Origin: WVYX01 sp039592335 | GTDB taxonomy: Bacteria; Gemmatimonadota; Gemmatimonadetes; Gemmatimonadales; GWC2-71-9 | Assembly: GCA_039592335.1 (NCBI GenBank) | Contig: JBDHBX010000014.1 | Location: 62,001 to 126,000, forward strand | Direction: 5' to 3' | Length of the DNA stretch: 64,000 nt | Part shown: piece by piece, positions 18,205-25,177 of the stretch | How the letters are laid out: each line of letters begins with the position of its first letter | Numbering within the stretch: the first letter of the stretch is position 1 | Notes under the pieces: generated by a model | Told to the model about the DNA's origin: nothing | Databases searched by the model: none | What the model saw: only the letters and a program-made list of their open reading frames with translations | Program-made: the position numbers and the translations under genes

Positions 18205-18921
18205 TCACAGGGCGCGCATGCGCGCGGGGAAGTTCGTAATGATACCCGCCACACCCAAAGCGCGCAGCCTCCGCGCTTCCTCCGGTTCGTCCACGGTCCA
18301 CACGTGGACTGGCATCCCCCGCTTGCCGGCCGCACGCATGAATAGTGCGTCCACCACCGTGAGTCGCCCGTGACGCTCGGGCACCGTGAAAGCGCGGTAC
18401 GAGCGACCGGGGAAGCGCAGGCGCAGCCGGGATGCGAGCCAGAACAGGGTGGTCTCCCGCCGCGAGGCGGAGCGGGCAAAGGCAACGGGCGGAAACGGGC
18501 GCAGCGCCGCGTGGACAAACGAGCCGACGATGACCCGCGCTTCCGCGCGCGCGCGGGTGAGCGCCTCGAGTGTCGGGCGTGCGGCCTCTTCCTCTTTGAT
18601 CTCGATGATGAGCGGCGTCTCCGGGTACCGAACCAGCACCTCGGCGAGAAGAGGCACGCGTTCTCCCTGACCGGCGTCCAACGAGCGCAACTGGTCGAGT
18701 GTGTGCGCCCGAACGGCCCCGCTACCAGAGGTGGTGCGGTCCACCGTGGCGTCGTGCATCACCACGGGGGTGCCGTCGCGCGTGACCCGGACGTCCAGCT
18801 CCAGCGCGTCCGCCCCCTGGTCCAGCGCGCCATCGAACGAGCGCAACGTGTTCTCGGGATGCTCCCCGGCGGCACCGCGGTGCCCCACGATGGGACGGGC
18901 TTTCGGGTCAAGCAGGATCAC
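18205..18921 (-). CDS. Glycerophosphodiester phosphodiesterase
   Basis: A 238-residue TIM-barrel enzyme that cleaves glycerophosphodiesters to sn-glycerol-3-phosphate and an alcohol. The GDPD catalytic set is visible: His14 and Glu23 in VGHRGAAGEHPENT, Glu41 and Asp43 in LELDVRVT, and His56 in VVMHDATVDRTT. No signal peptide, so it is a cytosolic type. The GTG start overlaps the TGA of the bacilliredoxin gene (18918-18921), pointing to translational coupling. Confidence 0.9.
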   Translation of the reverse strand: MILLDPKARPIVGHRGAAGEHPENTLRSFDGALDQGADALELDVRVTRDGTPVVMHDATVDRTTSGSGAVRAHTLDQLRSLDAGQGERVPLLAEVLVRYPETPLIIEIKEEEAARPTLEALTRARAEARVIVGSFVHAALRPFPPVAFARSASRRETTLFWLASRLRLRFPGRSYRAFTVPERHGRLTVVDALFMRAAGKRGMPVHVWTVDEPEEARRLRALGVAGIITNFPARMRAL

Positions 18922-19367
18922 GGGCTGCCTGCTCCCGTCTCGCTAGCCGGCTGACAGTGCCGGTCGAACGCGCCTCGCAGCTCCGCGGCGATCTCCTCCG
19001 CCGCTCGCCGCTCTATATCCTTGCGCTCCAGCATCTGCACCAAGCTGCCGTCTTTGAACAGCGCGATCTGCGGCGACGACGGCGGGTAACCCTCGAAGTA
19101 GCTCCGCACCCGCTCGGTCGCCTCGATCTCCATCCCGGCGAACACCGTCGCCAAGCGGTCAGGCCGCGCGTCGTGTTGCAGGGCCAGCGCTACGCCGGGA
19201 CGGGCCTTGCCCGCAGCACAGCCGCAGACCGAGTTCACTACCACCAGCAACGTCCCCTCCCCCACTCCAACGGCGGTGTCGACCTCCTCGGGGGTCATGA
19301 GCTCCGTGAACCCGATACGGGTGAGGTCTTCCCGCATCGGCTGCACCACGAGCGGATTGTAGCGCAC
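18918..19367 (-). CDS. BrxA/BrxB-family bacilliredoxin
   Basis: A 149-residue thioredoxin-fold protein. The active-site motif is CGC at residues 48-50 within VVNSVCGCAAGKARPG, which matches the YphP/YqiW family almost exactly; FAGMEIEATERVRSYFEG and PPSSPQIALFKDG follow as in that family. Members reduce mixed disulfides with bacillithiol or act as weak disulfide isomerases. Starting at GTG 19367 gives GAGGAGG six bases upstream; a longer frame reaches 19421 but lacks such a site. It is the first gene of the minus-strand run ending at 16013 and is divergent from the ferredoxin gene. Confidence 0.87.
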   Translation of the reverse strand: MRYNPLVVQPMREDLTRIGFTELMTPEEVDTAVGVGEGTLLVVVNSVCGCAAGKARPGVALALQHDARPDRLATVFAGMEIEATERVRSYFEGYPPSSPQIALFKDGSLVQMLERKDIERRAAEEIAAELRGAFDRHCQPASETGAGSP

Positions 19368-19435
19368 GGCGTTCCTCCTCTTGGGTTTGGGTTCGAGCCG
19401 CCCAACGGCGGCACCGCTCAAGATACAAACTCGGC

Positions 19436-19464
19436 TTGACAGCGTTAGTTGTGCTGGTTACCAA
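19436..19464 (+). promoter_or_regulatory. Candidate sigma-70 promoter of the ferredoxin gene
   Basis: A consensus -35 box TTGACA (19436-19441) is followed after 17 bases by TACCAA (19459-19464), a weak -10 box. Transcription would begin about 35 bases before the ferredoxin ATG. The -10 match is only three of six, so support is moderate. Confidence 0.42.
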
Positions 19465-19505
19465 TGAGGCGCTCAGCGGTATGGGGACCGATTCCGGAGA
19501 GGGAC

Positions 19506-19778
19506 ATGACCTATATCATCTGTGACCCTTGCGTCGGGACAATGGATCGCGGCTGCGTCGATGTGTGTCCGGTGGACTGCATCTACGAAGGGGAGGACAT
19601 GCTTTACATCCACCCCGAGGAGTGCATCGACTGCGGAGCCTGCGAGCCCGAGTGCCCGGTGAACGCCATCTACCCGGAGGAGGACGTTCCCGACGAGTGG
19701 AAAGACTTCGTCAAGAAGAACTACGAGTACTTCGAGGGCGGAGTGGAGCGCCAGGTGGCGCGCGGGAAGGGTGGCTGA
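19506..19778 (+). CDS. 7Fe-type ferredoxin (3Fe-4S / 4Fe-4S)
   Basis: A 90-residue electron carrier. Cysteines fall in the pattern of bacterial seven-iron ferredoxins: Cys9, Cys17 and Cys21 for one cluster, and CIDCGACEPECP (Cys40, 43, 46 and 50) for a [4Fe-4S] cluster. The C-terminal extension (DEWKDFVKKNYEYFEGG) is typical of the FdxA type. GGAGAGG precedes the ATG. The gene is monocistronic, between its own promoter candidate and a strong hairpin terminator. Confidence 0.92.
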   Translation: MTYIICDPCVGTMDRGCVDVCPVDCIYEGEDMLYIHPEECIDCGACEPECPVNAIYPEEDVPDEWKDFVKKNYEYFEGGVERQVARGKGG

Positions 19779-19798
19779 AGCGAACCGCCCAGGCAACG

Positions 19799-19829
19799 GG
19801 GCCCCGGTGGATGCACCGGGGCCCTTTTT
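19799..19829. terminator. Strong intrinsic terminator shared by ferredoxin and arsN2-like genes
   Basis: A perfect 11-bp G/C stem (GGGCCCCGGTG and CACCGGGGCCC) with the loop GATG is followed by TTTTT on the plus strand. It lies 20 bases after the ferredoxin stop and five bases before the stop of the convergent acetyltransferase, so it can serve the plus strand well and perhaps both. Confidence 0.9.
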
Positions 19830-19833
19830 CTTC

Positions 19834-20295
19834 TCAACCGTTCATCCCCTTCAGCTCGAGTAGCATGGCCTCGGCGGTTTCCGGACAGACGCACATGAAC
19901 TCCACCGACTGCTGGACCTGCGGAGGCGCCGCCGCGCGCTCGATGCGACGGAAGCCGAAGCGCGGGAAGAACTCCCCGGCCGTCTCGGTGAGGAGATAGA
20001 CCCGACGTACGTCCCGCCGGCCCGCGAGCTCGAGGGCGGCCCTCGTGAGGTCCACACCGAGCCCGCGACCGCGCCACTCGGCCTCCACCGCCACCGAGCG
20101 CAGCAACGCACTCTCGCCGTAGAGCTCCAATCCGGCGCAGCCCACCGGCCGCCCCTCCGACCGAGCCACCAGGACCGTCTCCTGGTGCGCCTCGAGCCCG
20201 TCCGGCGGCAGCCCGGCGCGCTCCAGCAGGGCCAAGATCGAGGGTAGCTCGCCCGGCTCCAGGGGCTCGATCACCGTGCGCGACTCAGTAGCCAT
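19834..20295 (-). CDS. arsN2: GNAT acetyltransferase, ArsN2-like (arsenic resistance type)
   Basis: A 153-residue GNAT protein. The acetyl-CoA loop is EWRGRGLGVDL. The C-terminal half (LTETAGEFFPRFGFRRIER, then QQSVEFMCVCPETAEAM) is characteristic of the ArsN2 family annotated as arsenic-resistance N-acetyltransferases, with a Cys pair near the end. No other ars gene is nearby, so a role in arsenic resistance is inferred from family similarity only. Confidence 0.8.
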   Translation of the reverse strand: MATESRTVIEPLEPGELPSILALLERAGLPPDGLEAHQETVLVARSEGRPVGCAGLELYGESALLRSVAVEAEWRGRGLGVDLTRAALELAGRRDVRRVYLLTETAGEFFPRFGFRRIERAAAPPQVQQSVEFMCVCPETAEAMLLELKGMNG

Positions 20296-20450
20296 GTGCC
20301 CAATATAGAGACTCGCCGGGACCCCCGCCCCGACCCTGAAACCTGGCTTGTCCCCGACCCGTAGAGGGTGCAGACGTCACACCCTGCAACGCGGAGCCCC
20401 TCTCCTCATCCGTGGCACCGCGCGGCCCGATCCACACAGAGGGACACCTC

Positions 20451-21548
20451 ATGAAGCGTCGTACCAAGGTCCTGTTCGGCATCGTCGGAGTCGTCATCGT
20501 CGGCGGGCTCGCCATCGTGGTGGGCACGTCGCGCGCCAACGGGCGTGGCGACGACATCAAGACGGTCGCCGTCGAGCGCGGCACCATCGTGGACAAGGCC
20601 CTGGCGGTCGGTCGCATCGAGCCCGAAGTCGAGATCAGCGTCAAGTCTCAGATCTCGGGCGTGGTGCGTCGGCTCCAGGCCGAGGAAGGCGACTTCGTCA
20701 GGGCGGGCGAACCCCTGCTCGAGGTCAAGCCGAATCCCACCCCGCTGGAGCTGGCCGAGGCCCGCCGACAACTCGAGCTGCGGCAGATCGAACTCGACCA
20801 CCTGCTGCGGGACCTGGACCGCCAGCGCGCGCTGTCACAACAGGGCCTTGTCTCCGACCGTGAGTTGCAACTCACCGAGCAGCGCTACGCCGAACAGCAG
20901 GTACAGTTGCAGATGGCTCGGGAGCGGTTGGCGCTGCTAGAGGAGGGGAAGCTCCAGATCGCTGATGACAACATCGAGACGGTGATCCGCTCCCCGATCG
21001 ACGGCTTCATCCTGGAGAAGATGGTGGACATCGGTGACCCGGTGGTCCCCCTCAGCACGTATCAGGAAGGCACCGTGCTGATGACGATGGCGGAGATGAG
21101 CAGCCTCGTGTTCCGCGGCACGGTGGACGAGATCGACGTGGGGCGGCTCGGTCAGGGCCTCCCCGTAGAGATCAAGATCGGCGCCCTGCCCGATGCCAAA
21201 GTCGAGGGCATCCTCTCCCGCATCTCCCTCAAAGCGCGGACCGAGGACAATTCCACGGTCTTCCCGGTGGAGATCACGCTCACCGAGACGCACGGCACGA
21301 TCCTCCGGGCGGGGTATTCGGCCAACGCCGATGTGATCATCGCCCGGCGCGACAGTGTGCTCATGATTCCCGAGCGCCTGGTGACATTCAGCGGGGATAC
21401 GGCGAAGGTCACGGTGCTGTTGCCGGATGGCAGCACCGAGGAGCGCGTCATCGAGACCGGCCTGAGCGACGCCATCAACCTCGAGGTCATCGCCGGACTG
21501 CGCGACGACGAGCAGGTGGTCGAGCCACCGCCGCGGGAGATCCAGTAG
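20451..21548 (+). CDS. MacA-like periplasmic adaptor subunit (HlyD family)
   Basis: A 365-residue membrane-fusion protein. An N-terminal signal anchor (VLFGIVGVVIVGGLAIVVG) is followed by a lipoyl half (GRIEPEVEISVKSQISGVV, EEGDFVRAGEPLLEV), a coiled coil (about 105-175), the second lipoyl half (IRSPIDGFILEKMVDIGDPV) and beta-barrel domains. This order is that of MacA/HlyD adaptors linking an inner-membrane pump to an outer-membrane channel. The ATG at 20451 has AGAGGGA upstream; the frame is open 13 codons farther. The next two genes, five and two bases away, are its permeases. No TolC gene is close. Confidence 0.85.
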   Translation: MKRRTKVLFGIVGVVIVGGLAIVVGTSRANGRGDDIKTVAVERGTIVDKALAVGRIEPEVEISVKSQISGVVRRLQAEEGDFVRAGEPLLEVKPNPTPLELAEARRQLELRQIELDHLLRDLDRQRALSQQGLVSDRELQLTEQRYAEQQVQLQMARERLALLEEGKLQIADDNIETVIRSPIDGFILEKMVDIGDPVVPLSTYQEGTVLMTMAEMSSLVFRGTVDEIDVGRLGQGLPVEIKIGALPDAKVEGILSRISLKARTEDNSTVFPVEITLTETHGTILRAGYSANADVIIARRDSVLMIPERLVTFSGDTAKVTVLLPDGSTEERVIETGLSDAINLEVIAGLRDDEQVVEPPPREIQ

Positions 21549-21553
21549 CGGCC

Positions 21554-22786
21554 ATGCGCTTCGGCAACGTCCTACGGGAGTTCTGGGCCGACCTGCGTCA
21601 GCAGCGGCTGCGCACCACCCTCACGGTCCTGGGCATCACCTGGGGCACGGTAGCGGTGGTCGTGCTGCTGGCCTTCGGCGTGGGCTTGGAGCGCCAGACG
21701 CTGAAGCGCTTCCACGGCCTGGGCGACCGCATCGTGATCCTCTGGGGCGGCCGCACGACGGTGAGCTTCCAGGGCTTCCCGGAGGGCCGCTACATCCGGC
21801 TGCACGAGGACGACGCGCAGCTGCTGACGCGAGAGATCCCCGACATCGTCATGATCAGCCCCGAGTACTCCAACCGGCAGACTCCGGTGCGCTACGCGAA
21901 GAACACGGCCAATCCCAACATCACGGGCATCTGGCCGGTCTACGGGACGATGCGCAACATCATCCCGGACTCAGGTGGGCGGTTCATCAACGACCTCGAC
22001 GTGGAGCAGCGGCGCCGCGTCGCGATACTGGGGGACGAGCTCGCCGAGCATCTGTACGGTGAAGCCAACCCGGTCGGCAAGAAGGTGTTCGTCGGTGAGG
22101 TGCCGTTCACCGTGGTCGGAGTGATGAAGCCCAAGACCCAAAACTCCTCGTACAACGGGCGCGACAAGGACCGCGTGTTCATCCCAGCCAGCACGCACGT
22201 GGCGATTTTCGGCAACCGCTACGTCAACAACTTCGTGTACCGCACGGCCGACGCGATGGCCACGGAGGGCATCGAGCAACAGGTCTACGAGACCCTCGGA
22301 CGGCGCTACACGTTCGACCCCGCAGACGAGGATGCGTTGTCGGTGTGGGACACGGTCGAGTTCGAGAAGCTGTTCGGGTACATGTTCTTCGGGTTCCACG
22401 TGTTCTTCGCTCTCGTCGGCTCCTTCACCCTCACCGTCGGCGGCATCGGGGTCGCCAACATCATGTACATCGTCGTGAAGGAGCGTACGCAGGAGATCGG
22501 CATCAAGCGCTCGGTCGGCGCGCGCCGCCGCGACATCCTGTTCCAGTTCTTCGCCGAGACGTTCCTGATCGTGGGGATCGGGGCGGTGTTCGGCTTCTTC
22601 TGCTCGTGGGGCGTGGTAGCGCTGCTCAGCTTCATGCCCATGGAAGAGTTCATCGGCACGCCGACGATCTCCCCACTCGTGGCGTCGGTCACGCTGATGC
22701 TCCTCGCAGGCATCGCCTTCCTGGCCGGGTTCTTCCCGGCGCGGAAGGCCGCAAACCTCGACCCGGTGGAGTGCCTCAGGTACTAA
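21554..22786 (+). CDS. MacB-type ABC transporter permease (FtsX family), first copy
   Basis: A 410-residue permease. The first membrane helix (about 20-45) precedes a large periplasmic MacB_PCD domain; three further helices at the C-terminus carry the FtsX signature NIMYIVVKERTQEIGIKRSVGAR. It ends with ARKAANLDPVECLRY, the usual coupling-region end of these permeases. The nucleotide-binding domain found fused in E. coli MacB is absent. The second permease starts two bases after its stop and is a paralogue, suggesting a heterodimer. Confidence 0.87.
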   Translation: MRFGNVLREFWADLRQQRLRTTLTVLGITWGTVAVVVLLAFGVGLERQTLKRFHGLGDRIVILWGGRTTVSFQGFPEGRYIRLHEDDAQLLTREIPDIVMISPEYSNRQTPVRYAKNTANPNITGIWPVYGTMRNIIPDSGGRFINDLDVEQRRRVAILGDELAEHLYGEANPVGKKVFVGEVPFTVVGVMKPKTQNSSYNGRDKDRVFIPASTHVAIFGNRYVNNFVYRTADAMATEGIEQQVYETLGRRYTFDPADEDALSVWDTVEFEKLFGYMFFGFHVFFALVGSFTLTVGGIGVANIMYIVVKERTQEIGIKRSVGARRRDILFQFFAETFLIVGIGAVFGFFCSWGVVALLSFMPMEEFIGTPTISPLVASVTLMLLAGIAFLAGFFPARKAANLDPVECLRY

Positions 22787-22788
22787 CG

Positions 22789-24033
22789 ATGTGGAAGATC
22801 CTGCTCGAGGAGTTCATCGGCGATCTCAAGACGCAGAAGCTGCGCACGACCCTGACCATGTTCGCAATGACGTGGGGGACGATTGCGGTGGTGCTGCTGC
22901 TGGCGTTCGGGGAGGGCCTCAAGGTGGCGGTCGAGCGCGGCCTGATCAACGCGGGTGAGCGCATCTTCATGGTGTACGGCGGGGAGACCGGCAAGATCCA
23001 TCAGGGCCTACCGACCGGACGGCGTATCCGACTCACCGAGGAGGACCTGCAGTTGCTGCTCCGCTCCATCCCGGAGATCGAGATGGGGAGCCCCTCCTAC
23101 GGTCGCTGGGGCACGAGCCTCAAGTGGGGGGACACTAAGACCAACACCTACATGGAGGGCATCTACCCGGAGTTCTCCGAGATGCGGCGCATGTTTCCCC
23201 GGGAGGGCGGCCGGTTCATCAACCAGCAGGATCTGGAACGCCGGCGGCGGGTGCTGTTCCTGGGGAATGACATCGCCCGACGCATCTTCGACGACGTGGA
23301 CCCGGTCGGTCAGACCGTGACGCTGGACGGCCTACCCTTCACCGTGGTCGGCGTCATGCAGGAGAAGTTCCAGGACTCGAGCAACAACGGTCCCGACGAG
23401 GATCGGGCCGTCATCCCCGCCTCCACGTTCAAGACCATCTACGGCCGCCGCACCGTGAACCACCTGATCGTGCGGCCGCGCAGCCTCGCAGAGGCGGAGG
23501 TCGTAAAGAGCCAGCTGTTCCGCGTCCTGGGCCGACGCCACCAGTTCGACCCGACCGACGAGCGCGCGCTGCCCATGTGGGACTTCATCGAAGACCAGAA
23601 GCTGACCCACGCCATCGGCCTGGGGATCCAGATCTTCCTGGGGCTGGTGGGAGCGTTCACCCTGCTCGTTGCCGGGGTCGGCGTGGCCAACATCATGTAC
23701 GTGGTCGTGAAGGAGCGCACCCGGGAGATCGGCATCAAGCTGGCCGTGGGCGCGCGCAAGCCGCACATCATGGCCCAGTTCATGTTCGAGGCCATGCTGA
23801 TCGCGCTGGTGGGCGGCGCCGGCGGCCTGCTCTTCTCCGCAGCAGTCGTCAGTCTTGTGAATGCCGTCCCCAGCGAGAACCCGGCGATGGCCTACATCGC
23901 CAATCCCATCCTCTCCTGGCCCATCGCCCTGATCTGTGTCTCGATCCTCGTGATGATCGGACTGCTCGCGGGCATTCTGCCGGCGCGGCGCGCGGCGGCG
24001 GTGGACCCGGTGGAGTCGCTGCGGTACGAGTAG
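22789..24033 (+). CDS. MacB-type ABC transporter permease (FtsX family), second copy
   Basis: A 414-residue paralogue of the preceding gene. Shared features include the opening RTTLTMFAMTWGTIAVVLLLAFGEG, GRFINQQDLERRRRVLFLG in the periplasmic domain and NIMYVVVKERTREIGIKLAVGAR in the FtsX core, ending ARRAAAVDPVESLRYE. The ATG at 22789 fits the paralogue alignment. The pair plus the MacA-like adaptor form a tight operon, but no ATPase gene is adjacent; an orphan ATPase elsewhere must be supplied. Confidence 0.87.
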   Translation: MWKILLEEFIGDLKTQKLRTTLTMFAMTWGTIAVVLLLAFGEGLKVAVERGLINAGERIFMVYGGETGKIHQGLPTGRRIRLTEEDLQLLLRSIPEIEMGSPSYGRWGTSLKWGDTKTNTYMEGIYPEFSEMRRMFPREGGRFINQQDLERRRRVLFLGNDIARRIFDDVDPVGQTVTLDGLPFTVVGVMQEKFQDSSNNGPDEDRAVIPASTFKTIYGRRTVNHLIVRPRSLAEAEVVKSQLFRVLGRRHQFDPTDERALPMWDFIEDQKLTHAIGLGIQIFLGLVGAFTLLVAGVGVANIMYVVVKERTREIGIKLAVGARKPHIMAQFMFEAMLIALVGGAGGLLFSAAVVSLVNAVPSENPAMAYIANPILSWPIALICVSILVMIGLLAGILPARRAAAVDPVESLRYE

Positions 24034-24150
24034 GCTCAGGCCCGTCTCCGTAAACCAATACACCACAATCACTTCGAGAGCTGGTCCGGGTAGGTGCCGG
24101 CGGCCAGGGAGCGTGCACAACCCAGGCGACCGAGGTGCCAGAGCTGGGTC

Positions 24151-24187
24151 TTGGCCATTGGATGTCCTGGACATATATTGTACAGGA
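24151..24187 (+). promoter_or_regulatory. Carotenoid-operon promoter with overlapping CarH/LitR-like operator
   Basis: TTGGCC (24151-24156) and TATATT (24174-24179) are separated by exactly 17 bases, a good sigma-70 promoter. The -10 box is enclosed by an imperfect inverted repeat at 24165-24187: arms TCCTGgACA and TGTaCAGGA pair at eight of nine positions around TATAT. Read another way, TGGACA (24168) and TGTACA (24179) are same-strand half-sites 11 bases apart, the spacing I recall for CarH operators. Binding here would block the promoter of the adjacent regulator and the whole carotenoid operon, so negative autoregulation is likely. The start codon is 22 bases downstream. Confidence 0.7.
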
Positions 24188-24208
24188 ATTCTCTACGGGG
24201 ATTTGGAT

Positions 24209-25177
24209 ATGGCAAGCGAAGGGGCGCGGGACAAGCCGAGACACCCGATTCAGGTGGTCGCCAGACGCACCGGCCTCACGCCCGACGTGCTGCGTGCGTG
24301 GGAACGGCGCTACGGGCTGGTGCACCCCGAGCGCGCCAGCTCCGGCCGGCGACTGTACTCCGACGCCGATGTCCGGCGGTTGGCGCTGCTCCGGCCCGCC
24401 ACGCAGACGGGCCGCACGATCGGCCAGCTCGCCGACCTGAGCGACGATCAGATCCGACGGCTGATTGATGACGATCTCGCCGCGACTGCGCCGCGCAGCG
24501 TCACCTCTGCACCGATCGCCAGACCGGACCCGAGGCAACTGCGGCGTGAGGCGCTCGAGGCAGTGCAGTGCCTCGACGGCGGGGGCCTGCGACATGTGCT
24601 GACCTGTGCCGCGCTCGCCCTCTCGCCCCCTGAGTTGGTGGATCACATCCTGGTCCCGCTGATGCGTACGATCGGCGCGCTGTGGCGCCGCGGGGACCTC
24701 GGCATCGCCCACCAGCACATGGCATCCGCGATCGTGCGCACGACGCTAGCGGAGCTCGCGCAGCCGCGCGATCTCGCAGACGCTGCACCGACGCTGGTGA
24801 CGGCCACTCCGGCTCGCCAGCTCCACGAGCTTGGGGCTCTGGTAGTGGCCGCGACCGCCGCCGCCGACCGATGGCGGGTCGCCTACCTCGGTACCGACGT
24901 GCCAGGCCGCGACATTGCCGCGGCGGCGACCCAGGCCGACGCCCGTGCGGTTGCCCTCAGTATCACCTACCCTCTTGACGACTCCCTGCTCGCGCGGGAG
25001 ATTGCCGCGCTTCGAGCCGACCTCGCACCGAGCGTTCCCATTCTCGTCGGAGGCTTGGGTGCAGCGGCCTATGTCGAAGCCCTCACCAGTGTCGGCGCAA
25101 TGATCCTCGGTGACCTCCAGAACCTCAGGGCTATCCTGGGGTCGATCCGCTTCGAGCACGACGGTGCAGCGGCATGA
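24209..25177 (+). CDS. litR: MerR-family regulator with cobalamin-binding domain (LitR/CarH type)
   Basis: A 322-residue transcription factor expected to repress carotenoid genes in the dark through adenosylcobalamin. A MerR winged helix is at residues 13-61 (VVARRTGLTPDVLRAWERRYG). A helical bundle with W159-x9-Q169-H170 follows, then a Rossmann B12 domain with the lower-ligand loop QLHELG (His206), AYLGTDVPGRDI and LVGGLGAAAYVEA. CarH proteins normally have W-x9-EH; here Glu is Gln, which may change photochemistry. The ATG has GGGGA upstream; its own promoter contains a matching operator, and its TGA overlaps the crtI ATG (25174-25177). Confidence 0.85.
   Translation: MASEGARDKPRHPIQVVARRTGLTPDVLRAWERRYGLVHPERASSGRRLYSDADVRRLALLRPATQTGRTIGQLADLSDDQIRRLIDDDLAATAPRSVTSAPIARPDPRQLRREALEAVQCLDGGGLRHVLTCAALALSPPELVDHILVPLMRTIGALWRRGDLGIAHQHMASAIVRTTLAELAQPRDLADAAPTLVTATPARQLHELGALVVAATAAADRWRVAYLGTDVPGRDIAAAATQADARAVALSITYPLDDSLLAREIAALRADLAPSVPILVGGLGAAAYVEALTSVGAMILGDLQNLRAILGSIRFEHDGAAA

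Noticed and set aside
15992..18373. 793-codon plus-strand open frame across receiver and PQQ dehydrogenase genes
   Set aside because: It is antisense to two genes with recognisable domains and has no motif.
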